From: Hyphomonadaceae bacterium
GTDB lineage: Bacteria; Pseudomonadota; Alphaproteobacteria; Caulobacterales; Aquidulcibacteraceae
Direction: 5' to 3'
NCBI GenBank assembly: GCA_016791445.1
Contig: JAEUMP010000025.1
Coordinates: 62,001-126,000 of the forward strand
Length of the DNA: 64,000 bases
In this document: positions 18,287-27,160 of the stretch, piece after piece
Layout: each line of letters opens with the position of its first letter
How positions within the stretch are numbered: the first letter of the stretch is position 1
Position numbers and translations under genes: made by a program
The notes under the pieces: model-generated
Databases searched by the model: none
Told to the model about the DNA's origin: nothing
Seen by the model: the letters and a program-made list of their open reading frames with translations, nothing else

Positions 18287-19516
18287 TCAGCGCGCCGCCT
18301 GACGCCCCGCTTTCCGGAGGGCGTCTTCCAGCACCTGCTCGAAGCGATCGCCGACCGTATCCATGGAAAAATTTGCTTCCGCGAATGCACGTCCTGCAAG
18401 ACCCTGCCGGGTACGCAGTTCGGGATCGGCGGCGAGCTTTTCGGCGGCAGCCAGCCACCCGTCCATGTCTTCCGGCTCCATGATCGCGCCGCAGCCTGCT
18501 GAGACCACATTGCGCGCTGCGAGATTTTCCGCGGGCGCCGCCATGAGGATCGGGCGCCCTGCGCAGAGATAGCTGAGTACCTTGGACGGCACCGAGAAGA
18601 CGCCCGCGTCCCGTTCCAGCACGGCGGCGAAGATGTCGGCGGTCGCCAGCACCTCCGCGAAGCGGTCGATGGGCTGCAGTCCCAGAATGAGCAGGTTATC
18701 GATGGACTTTGCCTGCTTTTCGGCCTTCAGGGCGTCGAGCCCGCTGCCGGCGGCGTTCACCACGACGCGCACGCGCTCATCGTGTTTCAGGCGCACCGCA
18801 AGAGCAGCGAGAAAGTCCGGATTGTGCTTGAGTCCCAGCGTGCCGGAATAGAGGAACACGAGTTTGTCGGCGAGGCCGTGCTCGCGCGCCCAGGCATTGT
18901 CCTTCGGCAGGACGGGCAGCTGGTCGATTACGCCCCAGTTGGGGATGACGTGGAGGCGATCGTCGTCGATGCCCCACTTGCGGGTTTGCTTGGCGAAGTC
19001 TTCGGTGATCAGCACGATGGCGTCTGAACCGCGCATCTGCTGGCGCTCGAGCGTCGTGTAGTAGAGGCCGATGGCGTGCCCCGCGACGGGGAGCTTGCGC
19101 GCAAGAATCTTCGATGCGGCGATGCTGTAGAAGTCCTGGCACCAGTAGATGAATGCGGCGCCTTGCGCTTTGGCTGCGGCGAAGATGGCCGCCTGGCATT
19201 CGGTCGGGGTGTTGCCGGAGAGTACGATGTCAGGCTGTGCCTTGGCGATGGCGGCGGCGGCGGCGCGGCCGTAGGCGACGTCCTGGAAGCGGCGCTTTAC
19301 GAACGACGTCTTCGAATAGTCGCCATCGATGCCTATGCCCGCGAAGTCGAGCGTGTCGGGGTCGCCGTCGATGCGCGAGAGGCGTCCCTTGGGGCCGAGG
19401 TCGCCCGTGAAATAGCCGTGCGTCACCTTGTGGCCGCGCCGCGCCAGCTCACGCGAAAGCTCCACGGCGAAGGGGTGGCCCGCATAGTCGTGAACGAAAA
19501 CCTTAACCGGCTTCAT
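18287..19516 (-). CDS. Glycosyltransferase, GT4-like (WcaI type)
   Basis: A 409-residue GT-B glycosyltransferase. The C-terminal domain shows LVFLYSGTLGLKHNPDF (start of the nucleotide-sugar domain, about residue 224) and the VPSKVLSYLCAGRPIL segment that corresponds to the EX7E donor-binding region of colanic-acid WcaI-like enzymes. It probably transfers a sugar, possibly the fucose made by its operon partners gmd and fcl, to the growing repeat unit on the cytoplasmic side. It heads the minus-strand set and is divergent from the pair at 19780. Confidence 0.85.
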   Translation of the reverse strand: MKPVKVFVHDYAGHPFAVELSRELARRGHKVTHGYFTGDLGPKGRLSRIDGDPDTLDFAGIGIDGDYSKTSFVKRRFQDVAYGRAAAAAIAKAQPDIVLSGNTPTECQAAIFAAAKAQGAAFIYWCQDFYSIAASKILARKLPVAGHAIGLYYTTLERQQMRGSDAIVLITEDFAKQTRKWGIDDDRLHVIPNWGVIDQLPVLPKDNAWAREHGLADKLVFLYSGTLGLKHNPDFLAALAVRLKHDERVRVVVNAAGSGLDALKAEKQAKSIDNLLILGLQPIDRFAEVLATADIFAAVLERDAGVFSVPSKVLSYLCAGRPILMAAPAENLAARNVVSAGCGAIMEPEDMDGWLAAAEKLAADPELRTRQGLAGRAFAEANFSMDTVGDRFEQVLEDALRKAGRQAAR

Positions 19517-19779
19517 GAAATGTCTGGGCGTCCCTGATGAACGGAAGCGCTGTCTTGGCGCATCCGCGAGAAAAACCGTGCTTCATTCTGGCAAGTTTCT
19601 TGCCATGGCTGTCGCGACATGACCCTTGCCATCCATGGCGAAACGGCATCACCGCAAGCAGGCGAAATCATGGGCGCGAGGTTGTGTCGTTCGATGATTG
19701 AAATCGGGCGGCGCGGCGTCGTGACGCGCCGGGCCAACGGGTGCGTCGCGCCCTGACGGACAGGACCAGAACACCCCGT

Positions 19780-20694
19780 ATGATGAACGCGATCAAGACC
19801 ACGGCGAAACGGATCGAGCGGCTGCGGCCATGGATGCCGGCGCATCCGCCGGGGCGGGAAGGACTGGCGCGACCGCTTCAGGGCGTTTTCAACCCGACTT
19901 TCGTCGCACCGCCGCCGGGCGCCGATCTCGCCGTGCTCTGCCGGGAAACCTACTACACGCTCGATGCGCGCTCCTACATGATCGGCGCGCCGGAAATCGC
20001 CCGCGCGCGCAACATCGTGGTGGGCCTCAAGCAGGGCGCCGACGGCATGAGCGAGGTGGCGCGCCGTCATGTACCGGGCCTCGATGCTCTGGAGGACGTG
20101 CGGGTCTATCCGTTCAATGGCGTCGACTACTTTTCGGCTGTGCGCCTCAACGCGCCGCCGGAACGCCTGCACAGCCCCGTCATCGGCACGCTGGCTCAGG
20201 ACATGACCGCCGTCGTTCGCGCGCCCGACGAACATGTCGAGGCTGTCGAAAAGAACTGGGTGTTTTTCCAGCGCGATGGGGGACTCTGGATCGAAAAGTG
20301 GCCGGGCGGCGCGGAAGTCTACAAGGTGGATCCGGCGACCCTCACTCTTGGCTACCAATTGAACGGCGCCGTCGATCGGCGCTGGAGCGGCACCAAGTCC
20401 GCGCCCTTCGACGGCGGCAATCTCTTCCTCGATCACCGGCGGATCTATCTGTTGGACGGCGGAAAGCTGCCGGTGCGGTTCGTCTTCCGCCTGCGCTATG
20501 CGCCTGCAGACGGCGGCCCGTTGCGGATCTCGCGGTCCTTTTCGCTCCATCGCGATGATCGCCTCGTCTATGTGAGCGACATCTGCGTGGCGGGCGAAAA
20601 AGTGCTGATCGGTTTCGGAATCGACGATGCGGAAGCCTCGTTCCACGAAATGAGTTGCGGTGACGCCCGGGCGTTCGTGGGGATCACGAGGTGA
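19780..20694 (+). CDS. Unknown protein of the glycan locus, possibly beta-propeller-like
   Basis: A 304-residue protein without signal peptide or membrane segment. I do not recognise the family firmly. Repeated short beta-rich blocks with EKNWVFF, APFDGGN and a late VLIGFGIDDAEASF block recall five-bladed propeller proteins that end in a (Y/F)GxxD motif, found next to or fused with bacterial glycosyltransferases. That comparison is from memory of the pattern only. The stop overlaps the GTG start of the next gene (20691) by four bases, so the two are translationally coupled and probably act together. Tandem ATGs at 19780 and 19783 are both possible. Confidence 0.6.
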   Translation: MMNAIKTTAKRIERLRPWMPAHPPGREGLARPLQGVFNPTFVAPPPGADLAVLCRETYYTLDARSYMIGAPEIARARNIVVGLKQGADGMSEVARRHVPGLDALEDVRVYPFNGVDYFSAVRLNAPPERLHSPVIGTLAQDMTAVVRAPDEHVEAVEKNWVFFQRDGGLWIEKWPGGAEVYKVDPATLTLGYQLNGAVDRRWSGTKSAPFDGGNLFLDHRRIYLLDGGKLPVRFVFRLRYAPADGGPLRISRSFSLHRDDRLVYVSDICVAGEKVLIGFGIDDAEASFHEMSCGDARAFVGITR

Positions 20695-21800
20695 CGACCC
20701 CTGCGAAACGGCCGCGGATACTGTTCGTCCAACGCGCCAACGATGACCCGACCGGCGGTGACGCGATCTACGAAACCCGCATGATCGCCGCGTTGCGCGA
20801 GACCATGGATGTTGATGTCGTCGCTGCGGCGCGGCGATCCAAAGGGGCGCGCATCGCGGGCATGGTGCGACATCTGACGCTGCCGGACCAGACCGCCTTC
20901 GGCGGGGCGGCCGAGGTCGAGGAGATTGCACGGCGCGTCGCGCAGGGGTGCGATGCGGTCGTCTTTTCGCACGAGTATCTCGATCTTTTGGCGCAGCGGC
21001 TGAAGCCGCGCGCGCGGGCGCGGGGCGTGCCGTTCGTGTCGATCCGCCACAATGTGACAAGCGACATGTTGCGCTCCTACCTCGAGCGGTCGCCTGCGGC
21101 GGGCGTGGCCAACGGCCTCTGGCGGATGCAGGAGCGGGGAGCGCTCAAACCGGGTCTCTACGAGGGACTCGCAGTGCTGTCGCATCGCGATCGGGCGCTG
21201 GTGCGCGAAATCGGCGGGCGTGCGGACGTGGTGATCGCGACGCCGGGAGCGCCCAAGGCGACGCCGCTGGTCGCCGACGCCGTGCTTGTTCGCGATCTGG
21301 TGATCGGTGGTTCCTTCGGCTGGTTCGCCAAGCGGCGGGACATCTACCGATTTACCGAGGACTTTCTGCGTCTGTCGTCACCGCCTGGCCGTATCGTTGC
21401 TGAGGGTGGCGTGCCCGAGGCCCTTGCCACGCGTCTTGGCGCGACGCCGGCGGGAAACTGCGATTTCAGCGCGGCCCTGCGCTTCGGCGTGATCACGGAT
21501 CGCTTCACCGCCGGCCACAAGCTCAAGACCTCCGCCTACCTTCAGAACAACTGCATCGTGCTGTCGTTCGCCGATGTCGCCGGGGACTTCGCGTTCGACG
21601 CGCGCCATCGCCAGTTCATCGTCCGCCTGACGGGCATGGATGACATCAAGCCCGCCATGGACCGTCTGGTCGAGGCCCCGGTATCGTCGCTGCGCGCAGA
21701 GTTCGCGGCGTTCAAGGATGCAGTGGGCCGGGAGCTGGCGTGGTCGAGGCAGGGCGAAAAACTCGCCGCTCTGGTCGGATCGGTGATCGCCGGGCGCTAG
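20691..21800 (+). CDS. Probable glycosyltransferase (GT4-like, divergent)
   Basis: A 369-residue protein starting with GTG in a GTGA overlap with its upstream partner. The N-terminus RILFVQRANDDPTGGDAIYETRM resembles the GT-B opening with a Gly-rich turn after the first strand, and VSIRHNVTSDMLRSYLE resembles the H-N-x-E-type region of GT4 proteins. The C-terminal nucleotide-sugar domain is shorter and less canonical than usual. Soluble and cytoplasmic by sequence. It lies tail to tail with the initiating sugar-phosphate transferase gene, 18 bases away. Confidence 0.6.
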   Translation: MTTPAKRPRILFVQRANDDPTGGDAIYETRMIAALRETMDVDVVAAARRSKGARIAGMVRHLTLPDQTAFGGAAEVEEIARRVAQGCDAVVFSHEYLDLLAQRLKPRARARGVPFVSIRHNVTSDMLRSYLERSPAAGVANGLWRMQERGALKPGLYEGLAVLSHRDRALVREIGGRADVVIATPGAPKATPLVADAVLVRDLVIGGSFGWFAKRRDIYRFTEDFLRLSSPPGRIVAEGGVPEALATRLGATPAGNCDFSAALRFGVITDRFTAGHKLKTSAYLQNNCIVLSFADVAGDFAFDARHRQFIVRLTGMDDIKPAMDRLVEAPVSSLRAEFAAFKDAVGRELAWSRQGEKLAALVGSVIAGR

Positions 21801-21818
21801 GCTCCCGCGCACCGCGCG

Positions 21819-22577
21819 TCAGCGAGCGCCTTCGGACTTCAGTACCGCCATCGGCGTCTTGATCAGGATCTTGAGGTCCTGCGCGTAGGACCAGTTCTCG
21901 AGATAGAGGCGATCCAGCTCGATGCGGCGTTCATAGGTCGTGTTGCTGCGGCCGCTGACCTGCCACAGGCCCGAAATTCCCGGACGAACCAGCAGATAAT
22001 AGCGGCGATCCTTGCCGTATCGATCGAGTTCCGACCGGATGATCGGACGCGGACCGATGATGCTCATCTCGCCGATCAGCACGTTCCAGAGCTGCGGGAT
22101 TTCATCGAGGCTCGTTTTGCGCAGGAAGGCGCCGACCCGGGTGACCCGGGGATCATCGGTCAGCTTCTGCGTTTCCAGCCATTCCTTCTCGGCTTCAGGG
22201 TTCGCCGCGAGATGTGCGGCGAGGACCTCGTTGGCGTTCGGGACCATGGTCTGGAACTTCCAGCACTTGAACTGGCGCCCCTGCCGGCCGACCCGCTTGT
22301 GGCCGAAGAAGATATTGCCGCGATCTGCCGTTTTGATGGCAATCGCCACCGTCAAAAACAGCGGCGACAGAATAATCAACCCCGCCGCCGCCGCGACGAT
22401 GTCGAAGAGCCGCTTCCACGGTCCGTTGGCCTTGTCGACGATCGCGATCAGGCTGCGATCGGTGATTACATGGCTGCGCAGGGGGCCCGAACGGCCGCCA
22501 TCCTGGCGCGAACGACGACGCGGGCCGAGCGAGCGCGGGCTATAAGCCTCAGGCCGCGACTCCGCGTCTACATTCAT
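21819..22577 (-). CDS. Undecaprenyl-phosphate sugar phosphotransferase (initiating enzyme)
   Basis: A 252-residue monotopic phosphoglycosyltransferase of the WbaP/ExoY class. After a basic N-terminus it has one membrane-inserting segment (about 57-82), the KRVGRQGRQFKCWKF motif (95-108), the SLDEIPQLWNVLIGEMSIIGPRP catalytic stretch with its Asp-Glu pair (in SLDEIP), and RPGISGLWQVSGR. It transfers a sugar-1-phosphate from a UDP-sugar to undecaprenyl phosphate and so starts repeat-unit synthesis. No second copy was seen in the window. The ATG at 22577 has a GGGGGA Shine-Dalgarno; the ATG at 22601 eight codons upstream is the alternative. Confidence 0.93.
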   Translation of the reverse strand: MNVDAESRPEAYSPRSLGPRRRSRQDGGRSGPLRSHVITDRSLIAIVDKANGPWKRLFDIVAAAAGLIILSPLFLTVAIAIKTADRGNIFFGHKRVGRQGRQFKCWKFQTMVPNANEVLAAHLAANPEAEKEWLETQKLTDDPRVTRVGAFLRKTSLDEIPQLWNVLIGEMSIIGPRPIIRSELDRYGKDRRYYLLVRPGISGLWQVSGRSNTTYERRIELDRLYLENWSYAQDLKILIKTPMAVLKSEGAR

Positions 22578-22690
22578 TTCTCGATCCCCCGAGGACAGCA
22601 TTTAAACTGTTTCTTACCAATCGCATGCGAAGGTGGTGCAACGCAACATTAACTGTTCGCCGACGCAATATTTTCGCGTCTGCCCATCTT

Positions 22691-23044
22691 ATGGTCACCC
22701 ATGCGAATGTCATGCCTGTAATCCAGACTGACGCTCTTGTGCGTGCCGGAGTTCGCGCCTCAGGCGAACTCTGCGATAATTTGTCGGGCACGGATGTGAG
22801 GAGCGCGTTGCGGCGCAAGCGATCACGCAGGGCGACGGACGATACGACGGGCAAAATTACCAGCCGCGGCCTGTGGCGGGCAGGCGGCATGATCGGTGCG
22901 CTCGTGTACTGCGCCGCCGTCTGGGGCGCGCTCTTCGAGGGCGTTCCGCGCGTCGTGGCCTGGCTTGGCGAGCGCACGGCGATGGCCTCCCAGCCCGCGC
23001 AGCCGGAGCCCTCCGCCACCCCTCCCGAGAAGCGCGTTCCCTAA
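22691..23044 (+). CDS. Small hypothetical protein with one membrane segment
   Basis: A 117-residue protein, unrecognised. It has a basic middle (RRKRSRRATDD) followed by a single hydrophobic segment (GMIGALVYCAAVWGALFEGV) and a Pro-rich C-terminus, which suggests an inner-membrane anchor. The start is uncertain: ATGs at 22625, 22691 and 22712 are all in frame and none has a strong Shine-Dalgarno. It is divergent from the initiating transferase gene. Its reality is moderately supported by codon use and the clear membrane segment only. Confidence 0.45.
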   Translation: MVTHANVMPVIQTDALVRAGVRASGELCDNLSGTDVRSALRRKRSRRATDDTTGKITSRGLWRAGGMIGALVYCAAVWGALFEGVPRVVAWLGERTAMASQPAQPEPSATPPEKRVP

Positions 23045-23060
23045 CGATTGACGGTTGAAA

Positions 23061-23081
23061 GTTCGGGGATTTCCCCGGAAC
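23061..23081. terminator. Hairpin between convergent genes
   Basis: GTTCGGGG and CCCCGGAAC pair around an ATTT loop, with one bulged G. It sits in the 56-base gap between two convergent genes and could end transcription from both sides. There is no clear U-run, so rho-independent action is uncertain. Confidence 0.4.
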
Positions 23082-23100
23082 GCGGCCGCTTCGTCCTGGA

Positions 23101-23634
23101 CTAGGCCGGGGGCAGATCCGGCCAGCTCCGGTCCTTGTCCGACAGGCTGGTGATCGGGATCGGCCATGCCATCTGAAGCGTAGGATCGTCCCAGCGGACG
23201 CCCCGTTCGGCGCCTGGCGCGTAGGGCCTGCTGGCGAAGTAGGTGATCTCGGTATTGTCCTCGAGCGCGAGAAAGCCGTGGGCGCAGCCGGCAGGGGCGT
23301 AGAGCAGGCGCCGATCGCCGGCCCGAAGGGTAAAAGATTCCCATTGGCGATAGGTGGGGCTGCCGGGCCTAAGGTCCACGAGCATCTCGAACGCCGCGCC
23401 GGCGATGCAGCGCACCAGTTTCGCTTCCGCGTGCTCGCCTTCCTGCATGTGCAGGCCGCGCAGCGTGCCCGCTTTCGCCGAGAAATTGGTGTTCATCTGC
23501 GGGTAGCTCGTGACCAGTCCGTGCCGGGCGAACTCTTCGGCGCAGAACACCCGCGCGAACATGCCCCGCTCGTCGCCTCTCGGCTCGATGTCGAGAATCC
23601 AGGTGTCGGCAAGTCGGGCCTTGGTGAACAACAT
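23101..23634 (-). CDS. dTDP-4-dehydrorhamnose 3,5-epimerase family protein
   Basis: A 177-residue cupin of the RmlC superfamily. It shows the DERGMF motif near residue 21, the catalytic His in LRGLHMQ, the PGSPTYRQW segment and the APAGCAHGFLAL strand. It differs clearly from the canonical RmlC at 36353 and lies apart from the other rml genes, so it may act on another 4-keto sugar nucleotide (for instance the CDP-linked one implied by rfbF). The ATG at 23634 has GGAG seven bases upstream. It follows the DUF707-like gene after 43 bases on the same strand. Confidence 0.85.
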   Translation of the reverse strand: MLFTKARLADTWILDIEPRGDERGMFARVFCAEEFARHGLVTSYPQMNTNFSAKAGTLRGLHMQEGEHAEAKLVRCIAGAAFEMLVDLRPGSPTYRQWESFTLRAGDRRLLYAPAGCAHGFLALEDNTEITYFASRPYAPGAERGVRWDDPTLQMAWPIPITSLSDKDRSWPDLPPA

Positions 23635-23677
23635 GCAGGGCTCCAGCGCGCAGGCCGTCGCGGCCATGCGCAGAGTT

Positions 23678-24535
23678 TCAGGGGTAGGTCGGGCTGATCC
23701 GCTCGATCCTGCGCAGGCGGCGGTACTCTTTCAGCAGGCGCGACTTCAGGACGGGGCGCCGGACGCGCTCCAGGTCCGTCACATCCCGGCCGTCCTTGTC
23801 GATCGCGCCGATGACGGTGCGCGCCAGTTTCTTCGCGCCGTGACGGTCGAGATATTCCTGCTCGATCGCCTCCATGGATTGCCCGCCGCTGCGCATATGC
23901 TTGTACATGGCGCTGACGCCGGGGGCGCGGGTGTGCAGCAGGGGAGCGGCGTCGATGATCGCCATCGAGCGGGGGTTCTCGGCGAAATAGGACGCCATCA
24001 CGAACTCGATGCCCCAGAGGTTCTGCGGATCGGGCAGCAGCGCAACCAGCTTCTTGAACGCATCGCGCCGGAAGATCGGCGGCATGTACTCCACCACATT
24101 AACGAAACGCAGCTTCAGGTCCGGACGGCGCAGGGTGATGCCGTGGGAGTAGAAAGAGTTGTGGTCGAGGCTGAGCTGGCTGATCGCGAGGTCGTATTCT
24201 GCGGCGATGTCGAACGCGCGGTTCCACGTTTCGGTCGCGATGACGAGATCGTCGTCCGGCGTGGCGATGAAATCATAGTCGTCGGCGTTGAAGGGATTCT
24301 TGGAGAGGCTGTCGTTAAGTCCCGCCCACTTCGATCGCCCGCCGTCCTGGGACCAGGTGAACCGGCCGGTTTCCGCCCCCGCGGGCGCGCCCTTCGATCC
24401 GAAATAGCTGATGTGCAGATCCCAGTTCCGCGCGACGCCGTCCGTAAACCACGTCGGATGCAGGCTGTCGTCGCCCGCGCGCAGGACGATCATGTTTCGG
24501 CGGGCGCCAGACGGTTTGTAAGAGTCTTGCATCAT
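23678..24535 (-). CDS. DUF707-like protein, putative glycosyltransferase
   Basis: A 285-residue soluble protein. The opening RRNMIVLRAGDDSLHPTW and NWDLHISYFG, followed by a DFIATPDDDLVI motif with three acidic residues, resembles the DUF707 family, best known from plants. There it is regarded as glycosyltransferase-like because of a DDD metal-site motif. No membrane segment or signal peptide. Located between nucleotide-sugar genes it probably adds a sugar in the cytoplasm, but donor and acceptor are unknown. Tandem ATGs at 24535 and 24532. Confidence 0.65.
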   Translation of the reverse strand: MMQDSYKPSGARRNMIVLRAGDDSLHPTWFTDGVARNWDLHISYFGSKGAPAGAETGRFTWSQDGGRSKWAGLNDSLSKNPFNADDYDFIATPDDDLVIATETWNRAFDIAAEYDLAISQLSLDHNSFYSHGITLRRPDLKLRFVNVVEYMPPIFRRDAFKKLVALLPDPQNLWGIEFVMASYFAENPRSMAIIDAAPLLHTRAPGVSAMYKHMRSGGQSMEAIEQEYLDRHGAKKLARTVIGAIDKDGRDVTDLERVRRPVLKSRLLKEYRRLRRIERISPTYP

Positions 24536-24811
24536 CAGCCTTGTACAATAGACCGTGGTTCGAAGCGCACGCGTGCCGGGCGCCCCTTACTGACGCACGG
24601 CGCGTCGTTCAACAGGAGACGCCTGCATTTGTCGCGTCCGCTGCAAACGCCGCGCCGGGAATTTCCGTGTTCGTCGCGTCTCAACACGCGCGTTCGCGGC
24701 GACCGTCATGGTAAACGCTGAGGGGGCGACCATGCACTGGGCGCACGCTGTTGGCGCAGGTCGTGCACGCCCGCTCGCGTAACGGGCGACTGGCCTAAAA
24801 AGGGGCGATGG

Positions 24812-25708
24812 ATGAAGGTCTTGATCACGGGGGGCACGGGCTTTCTGGGGGGGCACGCCGTGCGCGCGCTTTCCGATGCGGGCCTGGAGACCGTGGCGAC
24901 CTACGCGCGGCGCCCCGGGCCGGAATTGCCCGGCGTGCGATGGTTGCCGCTCGATCTTCTGGATCCGGGCGCGGTGCGCACGCTCGTCGAGGCCGAACGG
25001 CCGACGCACCTGCTCCACATGGCCTGGCGGGCGGTGCACGGGAATGTCTCCGGCGCCCGGGACAATTTCGACTGGCTGAAGGCGAGCCTCGATCTGGCCG
25101 GCGCCTTCGCCGATGCTGGCGGCAAGCGCATCGTGGGGCTCGGTTCCTGTTTCGAATACGACTGGTCGAATGGGCATTGCATTGAAGACGAAACGCCCCT
25201 CGTGCCGTCCACGCTCTATGGCGCCGCCAAGAACGCGCTGCGGGCGGCGCTGTTCGGCCTGGCGCAGGATGCAGGCGTCGAGTTTGCGTGGGCGCGTGTC
25301 TTCTTCACCTACGGCCCCGGTGAGAACGAGAGCCGTTTCGTGGCCTCGCTTGCGACGTCGATGCTCCGCGGCGAGCCCGCTGAAATGACGAGCGGCGTGC
25401 AGGTGCGCGACTTTCTCTACGCCGGCGACATTGCCGACGCGCTGGTGACGTTGGTGAAGGCGCGACACACCGGCGCGTTCAATGTGGGGACGGGGCGTCC
25501 CGTGACCCTTCTGGACATCGCCAATGAAGTTGCGCGCCAGACGGGTCGACCGGATCTTCTGCGGGCCGGCGTGCGGCAGGCGAAGCCCTTCGAGCCGCCG
25601 CTCATCCGGGCGGACATGACGCGGACGGCCAACGTGCTCGGCTGGGAGGCGCGGACATCGCTTCAGGACGGTGTCGCCAAGACGATTGCGGCGATGCGAA
25701 ACGAATAA
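24812..25708 (+). CDS. NAD-dependent epimerase/reductase (extended SDR)
   Basis: A 298-residue nucleotide-sugar SDR. The NAD(P) motif ITGGTGFLGGHAV is at residues 5-17 and the catalytic Tyr-Lys pair is in LYGAAKNALR. The Ser position reads GLGSCFEYDW. Similar short SDRs reduce or epimerise 4-keto-6-deoxy sugars, including CDP-linked ones such as CDP-abequose synthase. With rfbF nearby such a role is plausible but not shown. A GGGG stretch lies seven bases before the ATG. The next gene in the same direction starts 54 bases downstream. Confidence 0.82.
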   Translation: MKVLITGGTGFLGGHAVRALSDAGLETVATYARRPGPELPGVRWLPLDLLDPGAVRTLVEAERPTHLLHMAWRAVHGNVSGARDNFDWLKASLDLAGAFADAGGKRIVGLGSCFEYDWSNGHCIEDETPLVPSTLYGAAKNALRAALFGLAQDAGVEFAWARVFFTYGPGENESRFVASLATSMLRGEPAEMTSGVQVRDFLYAGDIADALVTLVKARHTGAFNVGTGRPVTLLDIANEVARQTGRPDLLRAGVRQAKPFEPPLIRADMTRTANVLGWEARTSLQDGVAKTIAAMRNE

Positions 25709-25762
25709 TCAATCCAAACGTGGTCGGTGCAGACGCACCGGTGGAACAAGGTGGAACTGGGT

Positions 25763-27067
25763 ATGAGCGGGAACGGCGTGGTCATCCTCGGCGGCGGCAT
25801 GGCAGGGTTCGGCGCGGCGCATGCGCTGCATTCGAGCGGCGTGCGTGCGCGTCTCTACGACGATCGCAAGCAGCGCGGCGGACACACCAGTTCCTACGCC
25901 TTCGACGACGGCTTCATCTTCGATGATGGCCCGCACATCTCGTTCACCGAGAACAAGCGTTTCCAGGAGTTGCTGGCCGAAAGCGTCGGCGGCGAGTTCG
26001 AGCGCATCCGCGCCTATGTGAACAATTACTGGCAGGGCCACTGGATCAAGCACCCTGCGCACGCCAATCTCTACGGCCTGCCGAGCGATCTCATCATCAA
26101 ATGCGTGAAGGAGCTCGTCGAGACGACGCAGGCGCCGGCGCCGAAGATCGAGAACTACCAGGATTGGCTCGTCGCGGCCTACGGGCCGACATTCGCGAAT
26201 ACCTTCCCGGGCGAATACACGAAGAAATACCACACGACCGAAGCGAAGAACCTGACGACGGACTGGCTCGGTCCGCGGCTCTATCGCGGCGATCTCGAAC
26301 AGGTGCTGCGCGGCGCGCTCGAACCCGAAACGCCGGAGCTGCATTATATCGACAAGTTCCGCTATCCCACGCACGGCGGCTTCGTCAGCTATCTCGACAA
26401 GTTCCTGCCCATGGCGGACCAGTTCTACGAGCACCGCGTCACCGGCATCGACATGACGTCGAAGACCCTGACGTTTGCGAACGGCGCCGTCACGCAGTTC
26501 GAGAAGCTCATCTCCTCCATACCGCTCCCCGCGTTGCTGCCGCTGATCAAGGGCGCGCCGGCCGATATCGTGGAGAAGGCGAAAAAGCTCGCGGTCACGC
26601 GCACGGTGATCGTCAATGTCGGCGTGAGGCGAGAAGATGTATCGCGTGCGCACTGGACATATTTCTATGACGCCGACATCTGCTTCTCGCGGCTCAGCTT
26701 CCCGCACCTGTTCTCGACGAACGTTGCGCCGGCGGGCTGCAGTGCGATCCAGGCGGAAGTCTATTTCAGCGACAAGTATCGCCCGCTTGAGGGTTCCCAC
26801 GCCGACTGGATCGAGCCGGTCATCCGCGATCTCACGCGCTGCGGTCTGCTGCGCGAAGGGGAGGAGATCATCCACAAGAGTTCCTGGGCGACGTCCGGCA
26901 ACGTGATCTTCGATCACGATCGCCCGGCGGGCCTCTCCGACGTGCACGGCTATCTGAACGACATAGGCGTCCACTACTGCGGCCGCTATGGCGACTGGGG
27001 CTATATGTGGACCGACGAGTCCTTCGAGAGCGGCGAACGCGCGGCGCAACGAGTGCTTGCGGGCTGA
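25763..27067 (+). CDS. FAD-dependent amine-oxidase/UDP-galactopyranose mutase-like protein
   Basis: A 434-residue flavoprotein with the FAD Rossmann motif VVILGGGMAGFGAAHAL (residues 6-22) and a GPHISF segment (residues 57-62) as seen in NAD(P)-binding Rossmann flavoproteins of the protoporphyrinogen-oxidase/UGM-like group. A second FAD contact region is present near the C-terminus (CGRYGDWGYMWTDESFESG). In glycan loci such proteins commonly act on nucleotide-sugars or lipid-linked sugars; the precise reaction is unknown. The ATG at 25763 has AAGGTGG upstream; a longer in-frame start at 25727 adds an unlikely lead. No signal peptide, so cytoplasmic. Confidence 0.75.
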   Translation: MSGNGVVILGGGMAGFGAAHALHSSGVRARLYDDRKQRGGHTSSYAFDDGFIFDDGPHISFTENKRFQELLAESVGGEFERIRAYVNNYWQGHWIKHPAHANLYGLPSDLIIKCVKELVETTQAPAPKIENYQDWLVAAYGPTFANTFPGEYTKKYHTTEAKNLTTDWLGPRLYRGDLEQVLRGALEPETPELHYIDKFRYPTHGGFVSYLDKFLPMADQFYEHRVTGIDMTSKTLTFANGAVTQFEKLISSIPLPALLPLIKGAPADIVEKAKKLAVTRTVIVNVGVRREDVSRAHWTYFYDADICFSRLSFPHLFSTNVAPAGCSAIQAEVYFSDKYRPLEGSHADWIEPVIRDLTRCGLLREGEEIIHKSSWATSGNVIFDHDRPAGLSDVHGYLNDIGVHYCGRYGDWGYMWTDESFESGERAAQRVLAG

Positions 27068-27160
27068 GCGTATCGCCTTCGGGGTGCAGTTGCGTGCGCA
27101 GGCGGCGTTGACGGGCTAGAAAAACTTGCGGCGCGCAATTGCGCGCAGGGGATTGTGCGC

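Noticed and set aside
19513-21060. Minus-strand open frame covering the pair at 19780 and 20691
   Set aside because: Arg-rich antisense translation; the plus-strand pair has overlapping start and stop and normal composition.
22599-22613. CtrA-like binding site (TTAA-N7-TTAA)
   Set aside because: Spacing and the second half-site do not fit, so only a generic repeat is reported.
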